Below the pieces are notes generated by a model. The model was not told where the DNA came from. It was given only the letters and a program-made list of their open reading frames with translations, and searched no databases. From assembly GCF_900111815.1 (NCBI RefSeq), contig NZ_LT630004.1:1348320-1412319 (forward strand): a DNA stretch of 64,000 nucleotides, given 5' to 3'. This DNA comes from Bacillus massilinigeriensis (GTDB taxonomy: Bacteria > Bacillota > Bacilli > Bacillales > Cytobacillaceae). The first letter of the stretch is position 1; the number at the start of each line of letters is the position of its first letter. The position numbers and the translations under genes are program-made. Of the stretch, positions 8,236 to 16,109 are shown in pieces.

Positions 8236-9093
8236 ATGTTTTACCATATAAAAGAACTCCAATATAGAGCTAAACCTGATAGGCCGGATCCCCTATTTGC
8301 AAAACAATTGCAAGAGGTGTTGGGAGGACAATTTGGAGAGATTTCCGTAGCGCTTCAATATTTGTTTCAAGGCTGGAGCGTACGTGGAAATGGCAAATAT
8401 AAAGATCTGTTGATGGATACCGGAGCTGAGGAGCTTGCACATATAGAAATGCTCGCGACCATGATTGCCCGGTTACTTGATGGGGCTCCGGTAGGGGATC
8501 TAGAGGACGCAGCAAAGGATCCTGTTATTGGTGCTATTCTTGGTGGAATGAATCCGCAGCATGCCATTGTATCTGGATTAGGAGCTATGCCAGCAGATAG
8601 TGTCGGAAACAGATGGACAGCGGATTATATAATTGCTAGTGGAAACCTTCTCGCAGATTTTAGAGCTAATTTAAATGCCGAGTCGCAAGGAAGACTTCAG
8701 GCAGTAAGGCTATATGAAGCAACATCTGACAGAGGGGTCAAAGACATGCTTTCCTGGCTGATCGCTAGAGACACGATGCATCAAAACCAATGGCTTGCTG
8801 CAATCAAGGAACTTGAGGAGAAAGAAAATATCGTTGTTCCAAGCACGTTCCCTCGAAACTTGGAGAAAAGGGAAGTATCTCACGTCCTATTTAATTTTTC
8901 AGCAGGCAATGAAAGTGCAGCGGGGAGGTGGGCCAGCGGGTCAAGTATGGATGGCGAAGGGGAGTTCAAATTCGTTGAAAATCCGTTGCCTTTTGCGAAA
9001 AAACCGGTCCTTAAACCAGCACCTGCCTATATCCATGATACACCGATTTCAGTTATTAAAGGGGGACCGGTGCCTCCTCCTAACAAAGCCTAA
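8236..9093 (+). CDS. Manganese (non-heme) catalase, YdbD-like
   Basis: A 285-residue dimanganese catalase that breaks down hydrogen peroxide in the cytoplasm or spore coat. The four-helix ligand set is visible: Glu in GQFGEISVALQYLFQG, Glu and His in GAEELAHIEMLATMI, then Glu in the YEATSDRG helix and His in ARDTMHQNQWL. Length fits the YdbD/KatN class rather than the shorter CotJC. The ribosome binding site GGGAGG precedes the ATG. A sigma-B-like promoter lies upstream, and the gene shares a bidirectional terminator with a small convergent gene. Confidence 0.92.
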   Translation: MFYHIKELQYRAKPDRPDPLFAKQLQEVLGGQFGEISVALQYLFQGWSVRGNGKYKDLLMDTGAEELAHIEMLATMIARLLDGAPVGDLEDAAKDPVIGAILGGMNPQHAIVSGLGAMPADSVGNRWTADYIIASGNLLADFRANLNAESQGRLQAVRLYEATSDRGVKDMLSWLIARDTMHQNQWLAAIKELEEKENIVVPSTFPRNLEKREVSHVLFNFSAGNESAAGRWASGSSMDGEGEFKFVENPLPFAKKPVLKPAPAYIHDTPISVIKGGPVPPPNKA

Positions 9094-9096
9094 TAG

Positions 9097-9130
9097 AACA
9101 AAAAGACGCAAAAGGAGGCGTCTTTTTGTT
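9097..9130. terminator. Bidirectional terminator between catalase and a small gene
   Basis: Perfect 13-bp stem AACAAAAAGACGC / GCGTCTTTTTGTT with an 8-nt loop. The A/T-rich ends serve both converging transcripts. Confidence 0.85.
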
Positions 9131-9147
9131 CTAATGCAGCATGTTCC

Positions 9148-9300
9148 TTACCAGCGATGGGCTTTGGCATTTCCTTTGGCAATTATTGTATTGAGGGTTA
9201 CACGCGTCTCGCCGTTGACTTGTGAATTCATGTGCTTCGGCCTTGTCCATGGGTAGTGGAAAAGTTTAGATTGCGGATCTAATTGATCTTTGTAACTCAT
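9148..9300 (-). CDS. Small basic protein, unknown (50 aa)
   Basis: The ATG is preceded by AAGGGGTGA at 7 nt. The product starts MSYKDQLDPQSKLFHYPW and ends IAKGNAKAHRW. It is polar and basic, with several Trp, His and Pro residues, no cysteines and no membrane helix. It faces the catalase gene and shares its terminator. No family is recognised. The strong ribosome binding site and the shared terminator support a real gene. Confidence 0.55.
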   Translation of the reverse strand: MSYKDQLDPQSKLFHYPWTRPKHMNSQVNGETRVTLNTIIAKGNAKAHRW

Positions 9301-9489
9301 TTACAATCACCCCTTAGGAAATCGTTGGAACAGCTTGATATTCTGATGAATATCAAGCTTATTATTTGTTTTTTTAGCTAGCATTATTCGGTTTTTATCC
9401 AGACAAAAGAACTATTTTTTCGGAAATATATAGACATTTTCGCACTGTCAATATAATATAAATTATGGAAAGGGAGGTTGATTTTTGAA

Positions 9490-9732
9490 ATGGCAAGGGG
9501 AAGAAGAAGAAATACTCCAGCATTTACTATGCTTGCATGGATGGGACTAATTTTATTTGCTTGTTTGAATCTTGTAGGCCTTTATACATTGAAAGAACCA
9601 TTGATGGTAAAAGGTTACTACCTAATGGGAATGGTCGGACTTATCGTTTCTTCATTCACTGTCGCAAAGGTTGTTAGAGACAATGAAGAAGATGAAAGTG
9701 AATTCCAAAAACATCATGTTGAGACAAAGTAA
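9490..9732 (+). CDS. YiaA/YiaB family two-helix membrane protein
   Basis: An 80-residue protein with two hydrophobic helices (FTMLAWMGLILFACLNLVGLY and GYYLMGMVGLIVSSFTVA) between a basic N-terminus and an acidic tail. This is the YiaAB two-helix domain layout; its function is unknown. The ATG at 9490 lies 12 nt after AGGGAGG. A TTG at 9478 is in frame but abuts the ribosome binding site, so it is less likely. A shared terminator follows. Confidence 0.72.
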   Translation: MARGRRRNTPAFTMLAWMGLILFACLNLVGLYTLKEPLMVKGYYLMGMVGLIVSSFTVAKVVRDNEEDESEFQKHHVETK

Positions 9733-9769
9733 AATCTTGCTTTCAGAAAAGGAATGTCAGTATATAAAA

Positions 9770-9799
9770 AACAGCCCCGCATAATGTTGTGGGGCTGTT
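9770..9799. terminator. Bidirectional terminator between YiaA-like and PBP genes
   Basis: Stem AACAGCCCC / GGGGCTGTT with a 12-nt loop and A/T-rich flanks, placed between convergent genes. Confidence 0.8.
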
Positions 9800-9805
9800 T
9801 GGCAC

Positions 9806-11911
9806 TTATTCACCTGATAATCCTTTTACTTTTTCCTTTATTTTTTCACCGAGGGCTCCGGCATTTTGTTTAGCCTCATCGAGGGCTTGTTTCCACTTAG
9901 GAGCTTCTTTCTTCAATTTCTCTTCTACCTTATCGGCTCTTTCCCTCAGTTTCTTCTCCAGTTCCTTTGCTTTCTCTCTGAATTCTTTTCCATTGTTGTT
10001 TTGTTCCTCGTTCTGTTCATTTATGGAAGAGACTTCAAACTCCCGCTTCTCGATATAAGGGGAGGCTTCCTCCATGATTTTGCGGAACAGAGGAACAACA
10101 TTTTCTGAACTGCTGCTCGATAAGTAATGCTCTCTGTCCGTCTTATCATATCCAAGCCAGACGGATCCTACTAGCTCTGGAGTATAACCGACAAACCACT
10201 GGTCCTTTGTACCATCAAGGTCACTGTATGGGAGCTGGGTAGAACCAGTCTTTCCAGCGATTTCAAGCCCGGGAATATTTGCTCTGCTTCCCGTTCCGCT
10301 TTCCACAACATTGAGGAGCATGGACGTCATGTCTCTTGAGACCCGCTTAGTAGTTACTTTTACAGCATTTTCTTCGTGTTCTCCAATAATTTTCCCAGTT
10401 GGGCCAACAATCTTTGTAATGAGATGGCTATCTTTCCGAATCCCTTCGTTAGGGAAAACAGAGAACGCTTCTGCCATGGTTAGTGGTGATACACCATGAT
10501 GAAGTCCGCCCAGCGCTAATGCTAAGTTTTCATCCTCTTTTTTAACCGGTATGCCAAAGCGCTTAACTTTTTCGACACCTTTATCGAGCCCGATTTTATC
10601 GAGAAGCCAAACAGCAGGGAGATTTAGGGACTTTTCGATTGCCTCATACATTGGCACTTCTCCAAAGTAAGTTCTGGAATAGTTTTGCGGCTCATACTTG
10701 CCGAAGGATTGTTGTTTGTCCTCCAGCATGGAAGTTGGTTGATATCCTTCTTCAAGTGCAGCCGTATACACCGCGAGTGGTTTCATTGTTGAGCCAGGCT
10801 GTGCTTTCAAGTGAGTCGCACGATTAAAGCCTCGGAAAACATGCTCACCTCGACCGCCAACAAGTGCTCTTACACCGCCTGTATTGGCATCAAGAAGGAC
10901 GCTTCCGCTTTGAACAAGCTTTCCGCCACGTCCAGCAGGGAACATCCAATCCTGCGAGTACACTCTTTCAAGGCTTGCTTGTAGGTTTTGATCGAGTGCA
11001 GTATAAATCTTATATCCCCTCGTGAGAATTTCTTCTTGTGTTAAGCCATATTCATCAATCGCTTCATCAAGCACAGCATCCATATAGTAAGGATATTTGC
11101 GGTCGACTAAGCTCCCGCCGCCATCGTTCAGTGCAATGTTTTCATTTACAGCTGTCTCATATTCTGCAGTGCTAATCATCTTATGTTCTTTCATTTTTGC
11201 TAGAACTACATTTCGGCGGTCCATAGCGAGGTCGTAGTTCTTGTAAGGGTCAAGCGCTGATGGTGCCTGAAGTAAGGCAGCAAGCACTGCTGCCTCACTG
11301 ATCGTGACATCCTGAATATCTTTATTAAAATATTTCTTAGATGCATTGCTGATGCCCCACGCACCGCTTCCGAAGTACACTTGGTTTAAGTACATTTCCA
11401 TAATCTCTTCTTTTGTATACGCTTTTTCGATCTCGACTGCGAGAAACAGTTCCTCTATCTTCCTTTTATAGGATCGCTCCGGGGAAAGGAGAGCGTTCTT
11501 TGTCAGCTGTTGCGTAATCGTGCTTCCGCCGCCGGTAATTCTTCCTGCAAAAAGGTTTCCAAAAAACGCCCTGGCAATACCTTTTATATCGAAGCCTTTA
11601 TGTTGATAAAAGCGTTCGTCTTCAATTGCCACTACTGCATTTGGCACATGCTTTGGCAAATCGTTAAAGGATACTCCGTCCAACCGGTCTGTTGCTACTT
11701 TTCCGGCTCTGTCACCATCTTTATCGTAGATAACAGTTGATTGCTTCAGGCCATCTTTCAAGCTTTGGACATCCGTCCTGCTGGCAATAAAGGCAAACCA
11801 AAGAATCGTGAGCAGCACTGTGACGAGTCCGACTAGTAAAATAATCTGGGTAAGGTGCTTTCGTTTCCAGAATAGAATGAAACGATCCCATAACTTTCGC
11901 ATTAATTCCAT
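9806..11911 (-). CDS. Class A penicillin-binding protein (transglycosylase/transpeptidase)
   Basis: A bifunctional peptidoglycan synthase of about 701 residues. A single N-terminal helix (QIILLVGLVTVLLTILWFAF) anchors it. The GT51 domain shows EDERFYQHKGFD and GGSTITQQLTKN. The transpeptidase domain shows STMK (active-site Ser), SLN and KTGST. The last 70 residues are a Lys/Glu-rich predicted coiled coil. Size and layout match Bacillus PbpF-like enzymes. The ATG at 11911 is preferred, with GGGAG 5 nt upstream. The 15 extra residues of the longest frame lack a ribosome binding site. Confidence 0.92.
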   Translation of the reverse strand: MELMRKLWDRFILFWKRKHLTQIILLVGLVTVLLTILWFAFIASRTDVQSLKDGLKQSTVIYDKDGDRAGKVATDRLDGVSFNDLPKHVPNAVVAIEDERFYQHKGFDIKGIARAFFGNLFAGRITGGGSTITQQLTKNALLSPERSYKRKIEELFLAVEIEKAYTKEEIMEMYLNQVYFGSGAWGISNASKKYFNKDIQDVTISEAAVLAALLQAPSALDPYKNYDLAMDRRNVVLAKMKEHKMISTAEYETAVNENIALNDGGGSLVDRKYPYYMDAVLDEAIDEYGLTQEEILTRGYKIYTALDQNLQASLERVYSQDWMFPAGRGGKLVQSGSVLLDANTGGVRALVGGRGEHVFRGFNRATHLKAQPGSTMKPLAVYTAALEEGYQPTSMLEDKQQSFGKYEPQNYSRTYFGEVPMYEAIEKSLNLPAVWLLDKIGLDKGVEKVKRFGIPVKKEDENLALALGGLHHGVSPLTMAEAFSVFPNEGIRKDSHLITKIVGPTGKIIGEHEENAVKVTTKRVSRDMTSMLLNVVESGTGSRANIPGLEIAGKTGSTQLPYSDLDGTKDQWFVGYTPELVGSVWLGYDKTDREHYLSSSSSENVVPLFRKIMEEASPYIEKREFEVSSINEQNEEQNNNGKEFREKAKELEKKLRERADKVEEKLKKEAPKWKQALDEAKQNAGALGEKIKEKVKGLSGE

Positions 11912-12265
11912 ATTATCTCCCAACTTTTCAGGCGGGGCAGGGAAGTACCACCGCAAATAATGATAATTTAAGAGCTTGTTTGCTCTTTGATTTATTTATT
12001 ATAAAGGATTATTTTAAAAAGTGGTATCTTATTGTGGTGATTTGGAAGATACCGGAATCGTCATTTACTTTAATAATATTATGTAAATTACGTATTTGTT
12101 TGTATATTAAACAATATTCATCAGATAAGCAATCCGTTAATTGGATAGGATGATGTAGTAATAAGTTAGAAAAAAAGCGTTTTTTTTAAAAAAGGGTTTG
12201 TCGTTTTTTCTTTTGAGGAGTAAGATGTAATAGGAATAAAAGGGTTTCAAATAAAGGAGTTGATA
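11912..12265. other. AT-rich intergenic region between divergent PBP and CorA units
   Basis: Apart from promoter-like AT-rich stretches and homopolymer tracts (T8, A7), I see no gene, RNA or repeat. The region should contain the divergent promoters. Confidence 0.5.
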
Positions 12266-12388
12266 TTGTTGAGTTATTCGTCAGAACCTGAACCCGACAG
12301 GAAAGAGGGAGCCAGGGTTATCTTTGAATTGATAAGATTGGATATAGCAAGAATATCAACATTCCAAGGTAAGAAGGCTTCCTCATAG
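12266..12388 (+). CDS. Possible small protein upstream of corA (40 aa)
   Basis: TTG starts at 12266 and 12269 follow AAAGGAG at 6-9 nt. The product reads MLSYSSEPEPDRKEG and then a helix (ARVIFELIRLDIARIS). The stop lies 19 nt before the corA start, with the corA ribosome binding site between them, so the two are probably co-transcribed. No family is recognised. It could be a leader ORF rather than a functional protein. Confidence 0.4.
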   Translation: MLSYSSEPEPDRKEGARVIFELIRLDIARISTFQGKKASS

Positions 12389-12407
12389 AAGAGAGGAGGT
12401 TAAAAGA

Positions 12408-13346
12408 ATGATTGAGATTTTCAAAAGTACGGAACAACGTGACTGGAATGTATTGGACAAAATTGAAAAAGGGTGCTGGGTGAACATGGTGATGCCATCA
12501 TCCCAGGAAATTGCCAGAATAACGAATGAAACTGGCATTTCGCCAGACTTTATCCGCGACGCACTTGATGATGAAGAAAGACCGCGGATTGAAAAAGATG
12601 AAGGTATTGTTTACATTATTGTCGACTATCCTTATTTTACCTATGATGAATCTGGTTTTCCTATTTATGAAACGATTCCGATCGGGATTGTTCTTACACA
12701 AGAAGTGATTGTGACAGTTTCTCTAAAGGAGACGCCTATTATTCACACATTTAGGGAAAATAAGGTGAAAGAGTTTTTCACTTTTAAAAAGACGCGATTT
12801 GCGCTTCAAATACTTTTTTCCATTTCGTCCTATTATCTTCGTTACTTGAAACAAATTAATAAAAAAACAAATGAAATAGAGCGTCAGCTCCACCAATCCA
12901 TGAAGAACAAAGAACTATATGCTTTTTTAGCATTGGAGAAGAGCCTTGTATATTTCACGACATCGCTTAAATCCAATAAAGTAGTTTTGGAAAAAATAAT
13001 GCGATTTAATTATATTCGGATGTATGAGGAAGATAAGGATTTGCTTGAGGACGTTATTATCGAAAATACCCAGGCAATTGATATGTCAGACACTTATAGC
13101 TCCATTCTTAGCGGAATGATGGATGCTTTTGCTTCTATCATCTCTAATAATCTGAATATCGTTATGAAGTTTTTGACATCTATTACTATCATTCTGTCTT
13201 TCCCTACTATTGTTGCAAGCTTTTATGGGATGAATGTCAAGCTTCCTTTTGCAGATAATCCCTACGCCTTCTTTATGACGATTATTGTTGCAACGTTCAT
13301 GGCATCATTGACTGCTTTTATTTTTTGGAAGAAGAAATATTTTTAA
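12408..13346 (+). CDS. CorA family magnesium/divalent cation transporter (copy 1)
   Basis: A 312-residue CorA-type channel. A long cytoplasmic N-terminal domain is followed by two C-terminal helices. The signature YGMN closes helix 1 (SFPTIVASFYGMNVKLPF), and helix 2 ends with a basic KKKYF tail. CorA proteins form pentamers in the membrane and pass Mg2+. The ribosome binding site GAGGAGG precedes the ATG. The gene is tail-to-tail with a second corA. Confidence 0.9.
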   Translation: MIEIFKSTEQRDWNVLDKIEKGCWVNMVMPSSQEIARITNETGISPDFIRDALDDEERPRIEKDEGIVYIIVDYPYFTYDESGFPIYETIPIGIVLTQEVIVTVSLKETPIIHTFRENKVKEFFTFKKTRFALQILFSISSYYLRYLKQINKKTNEIERQLHQSMKNKELYAFLALEKSLVYFTTSLKSNKVVLEKIMRFNYIRMYEEDKDLLEDVIIENTQAIDMSDTYSSILSGMMDAFASIISNNLNIVMKFLTSITIILSFPTIVASFYGMNVKLPFADNPYAFFMTIIVATFMASLTAFIFWKKKYF

Positions 13347-13381
13347 TAGATGCTGAGCAATACGCTGCTAACTTGCTAAAA

Positions 13382-13416
13382 AACCTCCAGGAACCCTGTT
13401 ACTGGAGGTTTTTTTT
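13382..13416. terminator. Terminator between the two corA genes
   Basis: Perfect 9-bp stem AACCTCCAG / CTGGAGGTT with an 11-nt loop and T8 on the plus strand. A-rich bases on the other side may let it serve both genes. Confidence 0.88.
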
Positions 13417-13495
13417 ATTCCACTGCAGGTGCTTCTCTTTCTGCAGGAGAGATTAGCCTTCTTGGAAGGTTTCGCGTAAAAGGAATCATAAGTGC

Positions 13496-14446
13496 CTATT
13501 TAAACCAGCCTTTTTTGTTGAAATAGGAATACATGACTATCCCGATGCTGCCCATAATGAGAAGAGCCAAAAAGTAACCGTACTTCCATTCGAGCTCTGG
13601 CATATTTTTAAAATTCATACCATATATACCTGCAATAAACGTCAAGGGCATGAAAATAGTAGTAATAACAGTAAGAACCTTCATTACCCGATTTGTTTCA
13701 TGGGCATTCATAGAAAGATAGCTATCTCGGATATCAGTCGTTAACTCCCGATTGGAATCTGTCATTTCATTGAGCTTCAGCAGGTGGTCGTGAATGTCAT
13801 GAAAGTATTCAAGCTGCTTCAAAACAGATGTCAGTCTATGCGAATTTAGCATTCTGTAAACTAAATCCCTCATTGGAACTACTGTATGACGGAAAGAAAG
13901 CAAATCATGGCGAATATCAAATAGCTGGTCCAGGAGCTCCTCCATAGATTTTCCAGAGCTATTTTCCTCTAACTCATTCAGTGTATCCTCGAACTGATAT
14001 ACAATGGGGAAATAGTTATCGACAACTTTATCGAGCAAATGATAGAGCACTAAGTCAGGGTTCCATTTATTTAGGCTGTTTGACTGCAGCAAGCGGCTCC
14101 TAACTTCTTGAATTTCTGCTGAGTGATGATAATGAAACGTAACAATGTAGGAATCACCAAGAAAGATATCTATTTCTTCTTTTTCGAGTGTTTTTTGGTT
14201 AAGTCGATGGATGACAAAGAAAGTCTGTTCGTTATAGTAGTCCAGCTTAGGTCTTTGGAGTGTATGGATACAGTCTTCTATAGCAAGCGGGTGGAACTTA
14301 AATGGATCTGCCAACAATTTCATTTCTTCTTCACAAGGATTTTCGAAATCCACCCAAAACCAAGCGAAATCTCCAGAAACCAGTTCTGCTACCGGTACGT
14401 CCTTGAACAGCTCGCCTTTTTTCGTAACAGCAATGGTTGTAATCAT
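13496..14446 (-). CDS. CorA family magnesium/divalent cation transporter (copy 2)
   Basis: A 316-residue CorA homologue. The end of helix 1 reads AGIYGMNFKNMPELEW, with the canonical GMN and the MPEL loop of classic CorA. Helix 2 is followed by a basic YFNKKGWFK tail. The protein differs widely from copy 1, which has MNVKLPF after the GMN, so the two are old paralogues rather than a recent duplication. The ribosome binding site GGGGAG lies before the ATG. Confidence 0.92.
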   Translation of the reverse strand: MITTIAVTKKGELFKDVPVAELVSGDFAWFWVDFENPCEEEMKLLADPFKFHPLAIEDCIHTLQRPKLDYYNEQTFFVIHRLNQKTLEKEEIDIFLGDSYIVTFHYHHSAEIQEVRSRLLQSNSLNKWNPDLVLYHLLDKVVDNYFPIVYQFEDTLNELEENSSGKSMEELLDQLFDIRHDLLSFRHTVVPMRDLVYRMLNSHRLTSVLKQLEYFHDIHDHLLKLNEMTDSNRELTTDIRDSYLSMNAHETNRVMKVLTVITTIFMPLTFIAGIYGMNFKNMPELEWKYGYFLALLIMGSIGIVMYSYFNKKGWFK

Positions 14447-14486
14447 ATATAACTCCCCAATTTGTATATTTATATCAGCAAAGAGT

Positions 14487-14726
14487 ATGTTTAGAACCGA
14501 CTATTCAGTCTGGCTTCTTATCCCGCTTGATTTTCCCTTGACCGAACAAAGACGCCAAGGGAAATTTGCTGATATCATATTTCTATCCAATGAAGATTTC
14601 ATTACATTAACGGAAGCTATTTTACTGTATTTGAAGTATGGTGGTCAATTGTTTATAGAACGTATATTGTCCAATATCTTTCCTAAATGGAAGGTTTTTT
14701 ATGAAAAGATTTTATTTCATAAATAA
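14487..14726 (+). CDS. Doubtful hypothetical ORF (79 aa)
   Basis: An open frame of 79 codons beginning MFRTDYSVWLLIPLDF. It has only a weak AAAGAG upstream and no recognisable family. Its composition is compatible with a protein (balanced, hydrophobic core, basic C-terminus), so it may be a real gene or a decayed one. Nothing else is visible between 14447 and 14810. Confidence 0.25.
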   Translation: MFRTDYSVWLLIPLDFPLTEQRRQGKFADIIFLSNEDFITLTEAILLYLKYGGQLFIERILSNIFPKWKVFYEKILFHK

Positions 14727-14810
14727 TAGATAGCAGGTCGGAAAAACAGGAGTATACGTTCCGATATTTTGGTATGTTAAATAGGAGAGAGGAAAAGGAG
14801 GAATATCAGT

Positions 14811-15044
14811 ATGAGCGAATGCAAAATGGATCATAGTGTTGATGACGTTAAGAAAAAGTTTGCAGAACAGAAAGACAATTTACCACTAGATTTACACCCG
14901 CTTTTTCAGCAATTTTTAATGGAGGAACATACTCAAGATATTTTGAATGAAGTGTTCCACTTATTGAAAAAATATGACCTAGCTTCAGAAGTAGAGCGAA
15001 GTGAAAGGAATAAGAGACTTTACATGGTAGTGAAAAACGTTTAA
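14811..15044 (+). CDS. Hypothetical small helical protein (77 aa)
   Basis: A 77-residue soluble protein that starts MSECKMDHSVDDVKKKF and carries the stretch HTQDILNEVFHLLKKYDL. It is charged, predicted all-helical, with one cysteine and no membrane segment. AAAGGAGG precedes the ATG and a long terminator hairpin follows, so it forms its own transcription unit. No named family is recognised. Confidence 0.65.
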   Translation: MSECKMDHSVDDVKKKFAEQKDNLPLDLHPLFQQFLMEEHTQDILNEVFHLLKKYDLASEVERSERNKRLYMVVKNV

Positions 15045-15077
15045 TAGTATCGTTTCTATGTAAATGTTGTTTTTAAG

Positions 15078-15124
15078 GCTGTTCGCAATGTGAGGAAACT
15101 CACGTTGCGAACAGTCTCTTTTTT
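15078..15124 (+). terminator. Strong terminator after the 77-aa gene
   Basis: A near-perfect stem of about 17 bp (arms 15078-15094 and 15099-15115) with a GAAA loop and a T-rich tail. Confidence 0.88.
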
Positions 15125-15236
15125 TGACCGGAAGTAAACTCAATTCATTCGTCAAAAAATGACAAAAGCAGGAAAACCCCATGTGATGGAGAATTGTAAC
15201 TAATATCCGCAGTGCACCTTGGGAGGGAATGAAGAG

Positions 15237-15413
15237 ATGAGCCTAGAATTAGTTCTGACCATGATTGCTGCTGTAATAATCCTTCTTGTTATCATTGAAG
15301 AAGCTGCGCAAATTGTTCTTAAAAGGTACTTGCTGGGAGAGGGAGCAATGCATGAGGAATTAATTATTCAGTACAAAAAATTTATGATAAAACCAAAGAA
15401 ATCTTCCCGTTAA
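15237..15413 (+). CDS. Small single-pass membrane protein (58 aa), unknown
   Basis: The ATG follows GGGAGGG at 9 nt; a TTG at 15219 is upstream in frame but has no ribosome binding site. One membrane helix, LVLTMIAAVIILLVIIEEAA, is followed by a basic cytoplasmic tail ending KPKKSSR. No family is recognised. It lies just before a decayed oxidase gene. Confidence 0.5.
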   Translation: MSLELVLTMIAAVIILLVIIEEAAQIVLKRYLLGEGAMHEELIIQYKKFMIKPKKSSR

Positions 15414-15449
15414 ACGTGATGATAGGGAGATTAACCAGGATGGTGTGGG

Positions 15450-15714
15450 ATGGAAATTACCATAACGCGCATTATTACCTCTCAGGGGAGTCCAAGAAAA
15501 GTGGTGGAAATCGTTCATGGTTATGGCGGCCTTGTCTTTTACAGATGTGAGTAATAAGAAGGTTGCGAGAAAGGCTGCCGAATCGGGAGTGGATGGTTTA
15601 ATCCTTGTAGCTAGCGGATCGGGATGGCATGATGGAAAAATAAATGGATTTGCTTTTGTAGACATGGTGAGTGAATTTCCCAGCTCTCAGATGAATACAA
15701 GGATGCTTCCATAA
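15450..15714 (+). pseudogene. Relic of a nitronate monooxygenase (NMO/2-nitropropane dioxygenase)
   Basis: Two adjacent frames read as consecutive parts of the central NMO domain. The first gives ITSQGSPRKVVEIVHGYGG and stops near 15554. After a frameshift around 15537 the second continues DVSNKKVARKAAESGVDG, then LILVASGSGWHDG and FAFV. In intact NMO proteins these are joined as HGYGG-x-V-x-D-V and GVDGLI-x-V-x-GAGGH. The N-terminal third and the FMN-binding C-terminal third are missing. It is therefore a frameshifted and truncated remnant. Confidence 0.7.
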
Positions 15715-15795
15715 GGATTTTATCCGTTGCAACGCTATATCAAGGAGGCAGGATAACCTAATTGTAAAAAAATCGAGTAAATGGGTGAAAATCAC

Positions 15796-15824
15796 TGGTA
15801 AAAAGGAATGTTATTCGTTATAAT
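15796..15824 (+). promoter_or_regulatory. Probable sigma-A promoter of argS
   Basis: A perfect TATAAT lies 17 bp after a weak -35 (TGGTAA), about 30 bp before the T-box leader begins. Confidence 0.5.
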
Positions 15825-15857
15825 GGCGATAATATATCGTAATAGTAAAAGTCAATG

Positions 15858-16085
15858 ACAAAGAGAGTAGCTTTCTTGCGAAGATAAAGCGAACCGGGGA
15901 TGGTGGAAGCCTGGTACGGAGCGGGGAGTGAAGCGCCCTTTCGAGATGCATTCCTGAAAAATTGCTGTAGGGAATGCCGTTCCTTCACGTTACGAAGAAA
16001 AGTTGGCCTATATTTTTAGGCAAATGGAGTGGTACCGCGGGATTATAACTCTCGTCTCTTTAATTAGAGACGGGAGTTTTTTATT
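15858..16085 (+). ncRNA. T-box leader upstream of argS
   Basis: The leader begins AAAGAGAGTAGC and contains the stem I distal features (GGGGATGGTGGAAGCC). The conserved T-box GGAGTGGTACCGCGGG is at about 16026-16041. A 13-bp terminator stem with an AATT-containing loop and a T-run ends at 16082. Pairing with uncharged tRNA should favour the antiterminator. A CGC triplet at 15934-15936 on the 3' side of stem I is a candidate arginine specifier, but I have not folded the RNA. Confidence 0.9.
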
Positions 16086-16109
16086 TTCTAAAAAAGGTGG
16101 AGAAATCGA

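Noticed and set aside
13415-13489. 24-codon ORF (MIPFTRNLPRRLISPAE) between the second corA stop and the terminator
   Set aside because: No convincing Shine-Dalgarno and no recognisable feature; kept out of the gene list although its placement is neat.
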